A stretch of 50,011 bases of DNA from Hoeflea sp. (lineage in GTDB: Bacteria; Pseudomonadota; Alphaproteobacteria; Rhizobiales; Rhizobiaceae). Each line of letters opens with the position of its first letter. The stretch's first letter is position 1. A program made the translations under genes and the position numbers. Of this stretch, positions 1-8,258 are shown piece by piece. The notes beneath the pieces are model-generated. The model was not told the DNA's origin, ran no database searches, and saw nothing but the letters and a program-made list of their open reading frames with translations. The stretch is from the NCBI RefSeq assembly GCF_030682515.1, contig NZ_JAUXOD010000015.1, positions 1 through 50,011 on the forward strand, given 5' to 3'.

Positions 1-34
1 GGCGTCCCGGAGGAACGGGACAAGGGGGACAGGC

Positions 35-721
35 ATGGGTGAGTCCTGGCGGCGGATCGCGGTCTCCCTTGCTGTCCGCGTCGTCGCCGGAACCCTGATC
101 GCGCTCCTGTCGGCCTGGAGCGCGACGCTTCGCAAGCAGACACGGCAGCTCGAGAGGCTCGACCGGTACATCGCCGAGGGCCATCAGGTGCTGGCGGTGT
201 TCTGGCATGGCAAATACGCGCCGCTGTTTGCCCTGGCGAGTGGCAGGCAGGCGGTGGTCATCACGGTCGATTCCTTTCGCGGCCAGGTGATCGGCAAGAT
301 CAGCCGATGGTTCGGCTACCGGCCGGTCCTGCTGCCGGCGGAGGTGAAGACAAGGGGATTTCCGGCGCTGGTGGAGCAGGTGGAGAGCAATGCCAAGCTG
401 ATTGCGCTGGCGCTCGACGGCCCGACCGGCCCGTTACAGCGTATCCGCTCGGGCGCGCTCAAGCTGAGTTCGCATCACGGCGTGAAGCTTGTGCCCATCG
501 GCGTGGCGAGCTCGCACAAGCTGGAACTCACGTCGCGCTGGGACCGGCAGGTGGTGCCGCTGCCGTTCTCGCGCGTCGTGATTGCCGTGGGCGACATGAT
601 TGACCTGTCGCGGCTCGATTCAGAGGCCGGGATCCCCCAGATGGAGGACATCGTGCGCAGCGGAATGGACGCGGCCGAGGGCGATGCCGAAGCGATCCTG
701 CGCGGGAAGCCGCAAAAGTGA
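35..721 (+). CDS. DUF374 lysophospholipid acyltransferase-like protein
   Basis: This 228-residue protein belongs to the DUF374 branch of the lysophospholipid acyltransferase superfamily, which probably transfers an acyl group to a lipid or lipid A-like acceptor at the inner membrane. A hydrophobic N-terminal stretch (about residues 8-28) could anchor it. The block FWHGK near residue 56 stands where acyltransferases carry their HX4D-type catalytic block, and DGPTGP near residue 129 is typical of DUF374. The ATG is preceded by a purine-rich GGGGGACAGG. It lies 121 bp upstream of a glycosyltransferase on the same strand, which fits a lipid or envelope role. The exact acceptor cannot be read from the sequence. 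Confidence 0.85.
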   Translation: MGESWRRIAVSLAVRVVAGTLIALLSAWSATLRKQTRQLERLDRYIAEGHQVLAVFWHGKYAPLFALASGRQAVVITVDSFRGQVIGKISRWFGYRPVLLPAEVKTRGFPALVEQVESNAKLIALALDGPTGPLQRIRSGALKLSSHHGVKLVPIGVASSHKLELTSRWDRQVVPLPFSRVVIAVGDMIDLSRLDSEAGIPQMEDIVRSGMDAAEGDAEAILRGKPQK

Positions 722-842
722 GGACCCCCTGCGCGCAGGACTGCCTGATCGGGCGGAGGCTGCCGGAGTTGATCCGGTTGCGTTGCGCGGTTATCAGGTG
801 AGGGGAGACTGAACCAGGCCAAATCGCCAGACGGACCGGTGC

Positions 843-1859
843 ATGCCCAAACTGCTGATTGTCACCGACGCCTGGCGCCCTCAGATCAACGGGGTCGTGC
901 GGTCGATCGAAAACCTGGTGCGCGAGCTCAAGCCGCTCGGCGTCGAGGTCGACATCCTGTCACCGGCCGAATACCGCACCGTGCCCTTGCCGGTCTATCC
1001 CGAAATCCGCCTGGCGCTGGCCACGCCCTGGAGTGTGTCCCGCCGCATCGCCCGGTCCAATCCCGACTTCATCCAGATCGCCACCGAAGGACCGCTCGGG
1101 TTGCTCGCGCGCCGCGCCGCACTCAGGCGCGGCGGGTTCACCACCAGCTACCACACCCGCTTTCCCGAATATGTCTCGGCGCGCTACCCCGTGCCCGAAA
1201 GCTGGCTCTATGCGTTCATGCGCTGGTTTCACAATGCCGGGCGGGGCTGCCTGGTGGCCACCGAGAGCCTCAGAGACGAACTTGCATCCAAGGGCTTTCG
1301 CAATCTTCACATCTGGTCGCGCGGCGTCGACACCGAACTTTTCCGTCCGGATTACCCCGCACCCTTCGATCTGCCCAAGCCCGTGTTCCTGCATGTCGGG
1401 CGCATGGCGGTGGAGAAGAATGTCGAGACCTTCCTCGCCATGGACCTGCCCGGATCCAAGCTGGTGGTTGGCGGCGGGCCGCAGCTCGATGACTTCAGTG
1501 CGCGCTATCCGGACGTCACCTTCACCGGCGCCAGGACCGGGGCGGAGCTCGCCGCGCTCTACGCGATGGGGGATGTCTTCGTGTTTCCGTCGCTCACCGA
1601 CACCTTCGGGCTGGTGTTGCTCGAGGCGCTGGCCTCGGGCGTGCCGATCGCCGCCTATCCCGTGACCGGCCCAAAGGACATTCTCGGCCAGAGCGGGGCA
1701 GGGGCGCTTGATCTCGACCTGCGCAAGGCGGCATTGGCCTGTCTTGAGGTGCCTTCGGAAAAGGCCCGCGCCCGGGCCATGGATTTTTCCTGGCAGGCCT
1801 GCGCCGTCCAGTTCATGGATGCGATCCACGAGAGCTACGGCGGGCGCCGGAACCGGTGA
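843..1859 (+). CDS. GT4-family glycosyltransferase
   Basis: A 338-residue GT-B fold glycosyltransferase of family GT4 (Glycos_transf_1), of the kind that moves mannose or another hexose from a nucleotide sugar to a lipid or polysaccharide. The N-terminal acceptor domain opens with LIVTDAWRPQINGVV, the common start of MgtA/PimB-like enzymes. The C-terminal donor domain has HVGRMAVEKN near residue 180, VGGGPQ, and FPSLTDTFGLVLLEALASG near residues 243-261, containing the conserved EX7E-type glutamates. No signal peptide is seen, so it should act on the cytoplasmic face of the membrane. The substrate is not determinable. The ATG at 843 begins directly with the conserved strand; the ribosome site is weak. 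Confidence 0.88.
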   Translation: MPKLLIVTDAWRPQINGVVRSIENLVRELKPLGVEVDILSPAEYRTVPLPVYPEIRLALATPWSVSRRIARSNPDFIQIATEGPLGLLARRAALRRGGFTTSYHTRFPEYVSARYPVPESWLYAFMRWFHNAGRGCLVATESLRDELASKGFRNLHIWSRGVDTELFRPDYPAPFDLPKPVFLHVGRMAVEKNVETFLAMDLPGSKLVVGGGPQLDDFSARYPDVTFTGARTGAELAALYAMGDVFVFPSLTDTFGLVLLEALASGVPIAAYPVTGPKDILGQSGAGALDLDLRKAALACLEVPSEKARARAMDFSWQACAVQFMDAIHESYGGRRNR

Positions 1860-2159
1860 TCCCCGCCTTGGGTGAAATGCCCGGTTGCTGGGTGGCCGAT
1901 CCCCGCGCACGCACTGCGGGTAATGAGAAGTTATCAAGTGATTGCAATGACTTATTCATTCAACATTAACACGGTCCGCGCATTCTGCGCTGCAGCATGA
2001 TGCCACGACCACTCCGGGAAATGTGTCCCGGGTCCGCCAGCCGGCTCCAGTTTTCAGCCGGTTTCCCATGGCGGCCTGTTTCAATGCTGTATTCGGGTCC
2101 TGCTGCGGCGAGGCCACAAGTTCATTCAGTCTAGATATTTGCAATTAGCGGAACTGATT
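1860..2159. other. 300-bp intergenic region with two short hairpins
   Basis: No gene is supported here. The stretch is more AT-rich than its flanks around 1921-1975. It holds two consecutive small dyads: CCGGGA/TCCCGG around a 6-nt loop (2014-2031) and CCGGCT/AGCCGG around a 9-nt loop (2041-2061). Neither is followed by a T run, so they are poor terminators. They lie upstream of the GGDEF/EAL gene and may be leader structure. An open frame on the minus strand (1956-2144) has no recognisable features and covers the probable promoter. Confidence 0.5.
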
Positions 2160-3731
2160 ATGCACAAGCACCTTCAAAGACAATTGCCGGGCGATGGCGT
2201 GGAGCTCAAATTCACGGCACTCGTTCTTGGCCTGGCCGCGTTTCTGGTGCTGTTGAGCTACATTGGCAGCTCGAACAGCCCTGACGGCACTGCATGGTCC
2301 GAGTTTACAGGCGTGGCCTTGCTCGGACTGGCCGTGCCTCTCGTCGCCGTTCTCGGGATCCTGGTCCTGGCCCTGCGCGACCAGATCCTCACTTTGAAGC
2401 GCAAGCACCGGATTGTCCTTCAGCAATTCGAGCGCGATGCCCTGACGGGTGTTCGGAACCGGGAAACATTTCTTGCCGAAGCCCAGACCGCCTTGAAAGG
2501 GCGCGCGAAGCGGGACTATGCGGCCTTGCTGCTGGTCGACATCGATCACTTCAAACAGGTCAACGACACGCATGGGCACCCGGCGGGCGACGAGGTGCTG
2601 ATGTTCTGCGCCAAGCAATTGCGCCTGCATTTCAGCGATGCGCTTGTCGGACGGCTGGGCGGCGACGAGTTCGGCGTGCTGATCGAACATACCGATCCGA
2701 TCACGGCAGCCTATGCAAACGGGCTTTGCACGCAATTGATCGACGGGCTGAGGGAGGGCGTCGGCTTCGGCGCAGCGCGGCTGTCCGTCTCCGCTTCCAT
2801 CGGCATCGCGCTGGCGCCGTCCCACGGCAAGACGTGGAGCTCGCTGTTCGCCAATGCCGACATGGCGCTTTACGCTTCGAAAAAGCGCGGCCGGGCCTGC
2901 TCGACCATCTTTGAGGAAGACATGATGAGCGATGTTCGCAATGAGCGGGCGCTTGTGCGGGAATTGCGCGCGGCGATCCTGCTCAGGCATCTCAATGTCG
3001 CCTACCAGCCGATCGTAAATGGCAAGGGCGAACTTGTCGCCTATGAGGCGCTGCTGCGCTGGCATCATGCGCTCAGGGGCGTCATTCCGCCGGACGTATT
3101 CATTCCGGTAGCCGAACGGTCCTCGCTGATCGCGGAGATCGGCTATTATGTCCTGCGCCAGGTGTGCCGGGACATGCCGAAGCTGCCGCCGGTTCTGGTC
3201 AATGTCAATCTTTCGGCCAACCAGATCGCATCGGCCGACTTGCTCGACAGGATGCTTGAAATCCTCAATGAAACCGGAACCGATCCCGCGCGGATCGTGA
3301 TTGAAATCACGGAAAGCGCCTCGCTTGCCGCCAGTGACACCAACGCCCGGAACCTGAAGGCGCTGCAGAACAGCGGGTTCCGGATCGCGCTCGATGATTT
3401 CGGCATGGGGTACTCGGAGTTCAACCAGCTGCGGGCGCTGCCCTTCGACGTGATCAAGATCGACAAGAGCTACATCCGCGCGCTCGGCACCGATGTGGTG
3501 ACCGACGTTTTTGTCAACGCGGTTGTCGAGATCGCGCGCAGGTCCGGCAAGCTGGTCGTAGCCGAAGGCATTGAAACCGAGGATGACCGGTTGCGTGCGC
3601 TGGCCTACGGCTGCCACGGATTTCAAGGATATCTGTTCGGCAAACCTGAATTTCTGCAAGACCTGAGCGCCAACCCGGTCCTATCGGAAGGCGTCGCGAC
3701 ACAAGTTTTTGCGAAGCAGAGCGCTGCCTGA
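2160..3731 (+). CDS. GGDEF-EAL cyclic-di-GMP turnover protein
   Basis: A 523-residue membrane-anchored protein with both cyclic-di-GMP modules. Two transmembrane segments (about residues 18-36 and 49-72) are joined by a very short loop, so there is almost no periplasmic sensor. The GGDEF domain (about 90-250) keeps the intact signature GGDEF at residues 167-171. The R-x-x-D inhibitory site usually found just before it is absent, so product inhibition may be lacking. The EAL domain (about 275-515) retains EALLRW, the NVN strand, DDFGMGYS, KIDKSYI and VAEGIE, consistent with an active phosphodiesterase. An in-frame TTG at 2139 is possible, but the ATG at 2160 follows AGCGGAA and was chosen. Whether net activity is synthesis or breakdown is unknown. 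Confidence 0.9.
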   Translation: MHKHLQRQLPGDGVELKFTALVLGLAAFLVLLSYIGSSNSPDGTAWSEFTGVALLGLAVPLVAVLGILVLALRDQILTLKRKHRIVLQQFERDALTGVRNRETFLAEAQTALKGRAKRDYAALLLVDIDHFKQVNDTHGHPAGDEVLMFCAKQLRLHFSDALVGRLGGDEFGVLIEHTDPITAAYANGLCTQLIDGLREGVGFGAARLSVSASIGIALAPSHGKTWSSLFANADMALYASKKRGRACSTIFEEDMMSDVRNERALVRELRAAILLRHLNVAYQPIVNGKGELVAYEALLRWHHALRGVIPPDVFIPVAERSSLIAEIGYYVLRQVCRDMPKLPPVLVNVNLSANQIASADLLDRMLEILNETGTDPARIVIEITESASLAASDTNARNLKALQNSGFRIALDDFGMGYSEFNQLRALPFDVIKIDKSYIRALGTDVVTDVFVNAVVEIARRSGKLVVAEGIETEDDRLRALAYGCHGFQGYLFGKPEFLQDLSANPVLSEGVATQVFAKQSAA

Positions 3732-3864
3732 CGCGCAGGCATGTGTTCCGGGTTGCTGTTGCAGAAAGGCACGGATTGCGATGAACGCCACCAACTCGCC
3801 CGGCTTGCTGTGGCGCCGGATGCACTGTCCAGGCGACCGGGCGACAGCGCTCTCCGGACCCGGC

Positions 3865-4953
3865 CTACGGCAAGGGCAATGTCACGGATTTTCGCCATTG
3901 GGACAGGAAGCGTGCGCGCTTGGCCTGGTCGAGCGAGACGAGAAGCGCCGGCGTCAGCGGAATTGGCCGGAACGCCGGCTCTTCATCTCCGCCCAAGCGG
4001 GCCAGCGCGTCCGCGCCGCTCAGCGGCGTGAGCAGACGGGTTTCGCCGTCAAGGATTGTCCGGCCTCGGTCCGACAGGGCCAGTTCCAGGAAGGCCCGGG
4101 CGGCGTTCGCGTCTCGGGCCTCGCGCGGAATATAGCCGGCGCGCGCCAGCACCAGGGTGTAGTCGGTCGGCAGGATCACGCCGATGCGGGGGTCCTTGTC
4201 GGCGCGCGACTGCGCATAGGAACCCAGCACATTGTAGCCGATATGGGCGCGTCCGTCGGCGACCCGGTCGATGATGTCGGCGCTGCAGCAGAATGTGGCG
4301 ACGCTGTTGCGCCCAAAGCCCTCGATCAATCGGCCCCAGGTGCTGGCTTCCGTGGAATCCTGAAAGGCGAAGAGATAGCCGACGCCGGAATCCTCGATGT
4401 CATAGGTGGCGATGCGGGCGTTGAGACTGCCCGACTGCCGCATCAGATCGATGAGGTCGAAGCGGCTGCGCGGCGGTCCGGCCGTTGCGAAGGCCGCCTT
4501 GTTGTAGACCATGACGGCGGGTTCGTAGGTCAGGCCGATTAGTTCGCCGCGCCATTGCGCCCAATCCGGCAGGCTTTCCAGCACCGGGCTCTCGATCTCG
4601 CGGGCACAGCCGCTGTTGACCAGGCGCACCTGCTGGGCGATCGACGAGGAGATCACCAGATCGGCGAAGAAACGGCGGTCGGCGCAGGCGCGCGACACGC
4701 TTGCATCAAGGATGTTGGACGTGTCCTCGATATAGGTCACGGACATTCCGGGGTTGGTGTCCTGGAACGCGGCAATCAGCGGCCGCATGAAGTCGAGGTC
4801 GGTGACGCTGGCAATCACCAGGTCGCCGGTTTCGCCCTCGCCGGCCTCGTTCTCTGCGGCCGGGAAGTGTGTGATGGTCTCAGCCGTGCCCGCGCCACCG
4901 GACAGGATCAGGATTGCGGCGGCCATCGCCAGGCTTGTTGCAATGCGGTTCAC
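3865..4953 (-). CDS. Periplasmic solute-binding protein linked to TctDE-like two-component system
   Basis: A 362-residue extracytoplasmic binding protein. A GTG start gives an N-terminus with a clear signal peptide (hydrophobic run about residues 9-20, then GGAGTAE). The mature part resembles iron/spermidine/putrescine-type type 2 binding proteins, with strands such as LVIASVTDLDFMRPLIAAF and TYEPAVMVYNKAAF, and cysteine pairs near its middle. Its GTG start overlaps the kinase stop codon by four bases (GTGA), so it is the third gene of a regulator-kinase-binding-protein operon and is translationally coupled to the kinase. No permease or ATPase accompanies it. I infer that it presents a ligand to the kinase instead of feeding a transporter. 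The ligand is unknown. Confidence 0.82.
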   Translation of the reverse strand: MNRIATSLAMAAAILILSGGAGTAETITHFPAAENEAGEGETGDLVIASVTDLDFMRPLIAAFQDTNPGMSVTYIEDTSNILDASVSRACADRRFFADLVISSSIAQQVRLVNSGCAREIESPVLESLPDWAQWRGELIGLTYEPAVMVYNKAAFATAGPPRSRFDLIDLMRQSGSLNARIATYDIEDSGVGYLFAFQDSTEASTWGRLIEGFGRNSVATFCCSADIIDRVADGRAHIGYNVLGSYAQSRADKDPRIGVILPTDYTLVLARAGYIPREARDANAARAFLELALSDRGRTILDGETRLLTPLSGADALARLGGDEEPAFRPIPLTPALLVSLDQAKRARFLSQWRKSVTLPLP

Positions 4954-6377
4954 GGGGTCTCGGCCTTCGGTGAAAGGGAGGGGAATGCGCCGGCGAGCGG
5001 CAATTCGACGCCGACCCAAAAGCCTCCGGCCGGACCCGTCGCGGTGCGGATCGAGCCCTGATGGAACTCGGCCACCTCGGCGACGATCGCCAGGCCAAGT
5101 CCGGCGCTCTGCGGATTGGAGGCGTCGCGGGCGAAGCGTTCGCCGATCCGCTGCACCTGGGCCGGGTTCATGCCGGGACCCCTGTCATGGGCGGCGATCA
5201 GGGCCGTGCCGTCGGGGGTGATGCTGACGCGCAGGATGACGGGCGGCTTTCCGTGCGCCAGCGCGTTGGTGATCAGGTTGCGCGCGGCTTCCCGCAGGCT
5301 GAAGGCATCGCCGCTCACCATCACGGGGTCGGCCGGCAGGTCGAGTTCGATGCCTTCGGCGCCGCCGGTTCGCCGCGCCTCTCGCTCGGCCTCCACCGCC
5401 ACCCGCCTGAGGTCGATGAGCTCAAGCGTCGCCGCATCCGCCCGGTGCGTCACCAGGGCGTGCGACAGCAACTGATCGGTCAGGCGGCTCACGCCGATGG
5501 CGCGGTCGCGGATGCGCCGCTGCAGCGTCTTGAGCTTTCGCGGATTGTCCTCTTCCAGCGCCAACTCGGTCTGGGCCCGGAGCGCGGTGATCGGCGTGCG
5601 CATCTGATGCGCCGCGTCGGCGACAAAGTCCTGCATGGCGCCGACGCGCTTGTCGAGCCGCGCCATGAAGCGGTTGATGGCGGCGACCAGCGCCTCGACC
5701 TCGCGCGGGGTCGCCGTCGAAAATGGCGTCAGATCCTTGGGATCGCGGGCGAGGATCGCGCGCTCCACCCGCCGCAACGGGCTCAGCGCCAGGTGCATCG
5801 CCAGCAGCGCCAGCGCCAGGGTGACGCCGCCGGCGATCACCACGCCGATCACCGCGCGGGTGACAATCTCTTCGGCGAGCTCGGAGCGGGCGCGCAGGGT
5901 CTGCGCCACGATGACGGTTACCTGTCCGCGCACGGCGCGCTCGGCGAGGAACCGCTGCATGCGGATGGCGCGGACCGGTTCGCCCGAAAACACCGTGTCG
6001 TAGAGCAGCGGCGCCATCCCATCGCCGCTCGCGTCCGGCAGCGGGAAGCTCTCATCCCCGGTCAGCGTCTCGCCGGCAAGTCCGATGATCCGGTAGAAGA
6101 TCCGGTCTTCCGATGCCAGCGACAGGAGGCCGAAGGCCGAGAGCGGAATGTCGATCACCGTCTCGCCCTCCTCGACAGTGATCCGCTCGGCGATCTGCAG
6201 GGCCGCGCCGGTCAACAGCCGGTCGAAGGCGCGGGTAGCGGCCGTCTGGCCGTAGCTCAGCGCCGCGGCAAGCGTTCCCGCCGCCGCAATGGTCAGAAGC
6301 AGCGTCAGCAGCAGGGTGAGCCGCCAGGCGATGGACCGGGAGCGGCCGGACGAGGGGAAGGACGTCGCCAGGCTCAC
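4950..6377 (-). CDS. TctE-like sensor histidine kinase
   Basis: A 475-residue inner-membrane histidine kinase with two transmembrane helices (about 17-40 and 175-196), a roughly 130-residue periplasmic domain of the TctE/2CSK_N type, HAMP, HisKA and HATPase_c domains. The phospho-acceptor is His257 in DAAHQMRTP; the N box (NLITNALAHG), DRGPGM and GLGLAIV follow. The GTG start at 6377 overlaps the response regulator stop by four bases. TctE kinases govern tricarboxylate uptake, and the tct genes lie just across the divergent promoter, so the phosphorylated partner probably controls tctCBA. The same frame stays open upstream inside the regulator gene, but that is a reading-frame coincidence and not a fusion. 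Confidence 0.93.
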   Translation of the reverse strand: MSLATSFPSSGRSRSIAWRLTLLLTLLLTIAAAGTLAAALSYGQTAATRAFDRLLTGAALQIAERITVEEGETVIDIPLSAFGLLSLASEDRIFYRIIGLAGETLTGDESFPLPDASGDGMAPLLYDTVFSGEPVRAIRMQRFLAERAVRGQVTVIVAQTLRARSELAEEIVTRAVIGVVIAGGVTLALALLAMHLALSPLRRVERAILARDPKDLTPFSTATPREVEALVAAINRFMARLDKRVGAMQDFVADAAHQMRTPITALRAQTELALEEDNPRKLKTLQRRIRDRAIGVSRLTDQLLSHALVTHRADAATLELIDLRRVAVEAEREARRTGGAEGIELDLPADPVMVSGDAFSLREAARNLITNALAHGKPPVILRVSITPDGTALIAAHDRGPGMNPAQVQRIGERFARDASNPQSAGLGLAIVAEVAEFHQGSIRTATGPAGGFWVGVELPLAGAFPSLSPKAETP

Positions 6378-7060
6378 GGGGCGACCCTGTCCGGCCCGGT
6401 CACCTGAGCCTGATAGCCAAGGCCGCGCAGGGTGCGGATTTCGAGACCCGCGCCGGACAGTTTTCGCCGCAGCCTGCCGACATAGAGCTCGACGGCATTG
6501 GGCCCGGCATCCGCGTCCATGCCGAACAGGCGGATGACCAGTTCGTCCTTCTCGAGCACGCGCCCCTTGTTGACCAGGAAGATCTCCAGCAGCAGTTGCT
6601 CGCGCGGGGTGAGCAGCAGTCTCTCTCCGGCCACGGTCGTCAGCCGCGTGGCCATGTCGAATTCCAGATTGCCCGCCGAAAGGGTCGCGCCCGCTTCGCC
6701 GCTGCGTCTGCGCACGATGGCGCGCACCCGGGCTTCCAGCTCGCCCAGATCGAAGGGCTTGACCATGTAATCGTCGGCGCCGAAATCGAGCGCGCCGATC
6801 TTGTCGTCGACGGCCAGCCGCGCGGTCAGCACCAGCACCGGCACGGCATCCTTGCGCTGCCTGAGCCATCTGAGGAAATCGAGCCCGGAGCCGTCGGGAA
6901 GATTGATGTCGAGGATGACCAGATCATAGACCGACGTGGCGGCGAAGTGCCTGGCGTCCTCCACCGACGGCGCGCGGTCGCACACATGCCCGCCGCGCCC
7001 CAGCCGTTCCATGATGGCTTCGGCGACGTCGGCGGTGTCCTCGACGACCAGAAAGTGCAT
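6374..7060 (-). CDS. TctD-like OmpR-family response regulator
   Basis: A 228-residue OmpR/PhoB-type regulator. The receiver domain (1-115) has the acidic pair VEDT, phospho-acceptor Asp51 in ILDINLPDGSG, the switch threonine in VLTA and Lys101 in YMVKPFD. The winged-helix DNA-binding domain (about 135-225) carries LLLTPREQLLLEIFLVNKGRVL and ends with RRKLSGAGLEIRTLRGLGY, a typical recognition helix and wing. It is first in a three-gene operon with the kinase and a binding protein, and is transcribed away from tctC. TctD proteins activate tricarboxylate transporter genes; direct repeats in the shared promoter (7099-7118) are a plausible target. Confidence 0.93.
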   Translation of the reverse strand: MHFLVVEDTADVAEAIMERLGRGGHVCDRAPSVEDARHFAATSVYDLVILDINLPDGSGLDFLRWLRQRKDAVPVLVLTARLAVDDKIGALDFGADDYMVKPFDLGELEARVRAIVRRRSGEAGATLSAGNLEFDMATRLTTVAGERLLLTPREQLLLEIFLVNKGRVLEKDELVIRLFGMDADAGPNAVELYVGRLRRKLSGAGLEIRTLRGLGYQAQVTGPDRVAP

Positions 7061-7098
7061 GGGCAACCCTCCCGCTTGCCAACCTCCGCCATGCACAT

Positions 7099-7118
7099 GG
7101 TTGACAGTTGGTTGACAG
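7099..7118. promoter_or_regulatory. Direct repeat GGTTGACAG x2, candidate TctD operator
   Basis: The 9-mer GGTTGACAG occurs at 7099-7107 and again at 7110-7118, an 11-bp period that places both copies on one face of the helix. OmpR-family regulators bind such direct repeats as tandem dimers. The site is in the 126-bp gap between the divergent regulator operon and tctC, about 70 bp before the tctC start. Each copy also contains TTGACA, so one copy may act as a -35 element; no convincing -10 lies at the right distance. Confidence 0.5.
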
Positions 7119-7186
7119 CTTTTTGCGCTAGCATAGCCACCATTCCGCCTTTGAGGAAAGGCGGCTTGATCATTGTGGAGGAAATC

Positions 7187-8170
7187 ATGAAGAACTTTGT
7201 CACGCGGCTTGCCGCGACCGCTATCGCCGTTGTCTCCCTGACAGCTGCCGCCCACGCGTTCGATCCGGGCGCGACCGAGTGCATCGCGCCGGCCAATCCC
7301 GGCGGCGGCTGGGATTTCACCTGCCGCCAGGCCGGCAAGACTTTGCAGGACCTCAAGCTCGTTTCCGGCACCATGCAGGTGACCAACATGGCCGGCGGCG
7401 GCGGCGGCGTGGCCTACGCCGAAGTCATCAACAAGCGCAACGACGCCAACAACCTCATCGTGGCGGCCTCGTCGGCCACCTCCACGCGCCTGGCGCAGGG
7501 CGCCTTTCCGGGCAACACCATGGACCAGGTCCGCTGGGTGGCTGCGGTTGGGGCTGACTACGGCATTGTCGCCGTCGCCAAGGACTCCCCCATCAACACG
7601 CTTCCCGAGCTGATGGAGATGATCAAGAACGATCCGACTTCGGTGTCCATCGCCGGCGGTTCCGCGGTTGGCGGCTGGGACCATCTGAAGGTGCTGATGG
7701 TCGCCAAGAAGGCGGGCATCGAGGATGTCCGCAGCATCAAGTACGTTGCCTTCGACGGCGGCGGCGAGGCCGTCACCCAGCTGCTCGGCGGATCCGTGCA
7801 GGCCTTCACAGGCGATGCCTCGGAAGCCAAGGGCTTCGTCGATTCGGGCGACATCAAGGTGCTCGCCGTGCTTGCGCCGGACCGGCTTGAAGGCGATTTC
7901 GCCTCGTTCCCCACCGCCAAGGAGCAGGGCATCGACGTGCTCGGCGCCAACTGGCGCGGGTTCTATGCTCCGGGCGGCATGTCGGACGAAGCCTATGAAT
8001 ACTGGGTCAATGCCCTCGGCACGGTCTACGACAGCGAAGAATGGAAAGCCGTGATGGCGCAGAACGGGATCGCTCCGCTCGGCCTTCGCGGCGCTGAATT
8101 CCAGGCTTTTGTCGCCGAGTCCGTCGCTTCGATCACGGATATCTCCAAGGAAATCGGCCTGATCCAGTAA
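7187..8170 (+). CDS. tctC: TctC: tripartite tricarboxylate transporter substrate-binding protein
   Basis: A 327-residue periplasmic binding protein of the Bug/TctC family. The signal peptide covers about residues 1-24 (MKNFVTRL, a hydrophobic core, then AAHA). The mature start FDPGATECIAPANPGGGWDFTCR carries the conserved P-G-G-G-W-D segment that lines the ligand pocket, and GGSAVGGWDHL follows in the middle. It captures citrate or another carboxylate and delivers it to TctBA. The ATG is preceded by a strong GTGGAGGAAA ribosome site. It is first in tctC-tctB-tctA, facing a TctDE-like operon. Bug ligands vary widely (carboxylates, nicotinate, terephthalate), so the true substrate is open. Confidence 0.93.
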   Translation: MKNFVTRLAATAIAVVSLTAAAHAFDPGATECIAPANPGGGWDFTCRQAGKTLQDLKLVSGTMQVTNMAGGGGGVAYAEVINKRNDANNLIVAASSATSTRLAQGAFPGNTMDQVRWVAAVGADYGIVAVAKDSPINTLPELMEMIKNDPTSVSIAGGSAVGGWDHLKVLMVAKKAGIEDVRSIKYVAFDGGGEAVTQLLGGSVQAFTGDASEAKGFVDSGDIKVLAVLAPDRLEGDFASFPTAKEQGIDVLGANWRGFYAPGGMSDEAYEYWVNALGTVYDSEEWKAVMAQNGIAPLGLRGAEFQAFVAESVASITDISKEIGLIQ

Positions 8171-8183
8171 GGCCGGGCGTTTC

Positions 8184-8210
8184 GTCCCCGCCCGGTCGAC
8201 GGGCGGGGAC
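8184..8210 (+). promoter_or_regulatory. Strong hairpin between tctC and tctB
   Basis: A perfect 11-bp GC-rich stem (8184-8194 with 8200-8210, GTCCCCGCCCG paired with its complement) closes a 5-nt loop. It begins 13 bases after the tctC stop and is not followed by a T run. Such structures after a binding-protein gene usually stabilise the upstream mRNA segment or partly attenuate readthrough, giving more binding protein than membrane subunit. Confidence 0.65.
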
Positions 8211-8258
8211 ATTTCCACGTCCGGCACTGTCTGCCGGACCATCAAGGGAGAGGGCGCC

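Noticed and set aside
1956-2144. Small minus-strand open frame in the GGDEF gene promoter region
   Set aside because: No ribosome site, no hydrophobic or domain pattern, and it overlaps short hairpins and the probable promoter.
2145-3659. Long minus-strand open frame (504 codons) opposite the GGDEF/EAL gene
   Set aside because: It is the mirror of a GC-rich coding gene; the translation has no domain, while the plus strand shows complete GGDEF and EAL motifs.
5061-6407. Plus-strand open frame of 448 codons opposite the sensor kinase
   Set aside because: Low-complexity Arg/Gly/Ala/His composition typical of antisense frames; the kinase motifs on the minus strand are intact.
4950-6869. Apparent kinase with a 164-residue N-terminal extension
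   Set aside because: The extra part is an out-of-frame reading of the response regulator gene; the GTG at 6377 with the GTGA overlap is the real start.
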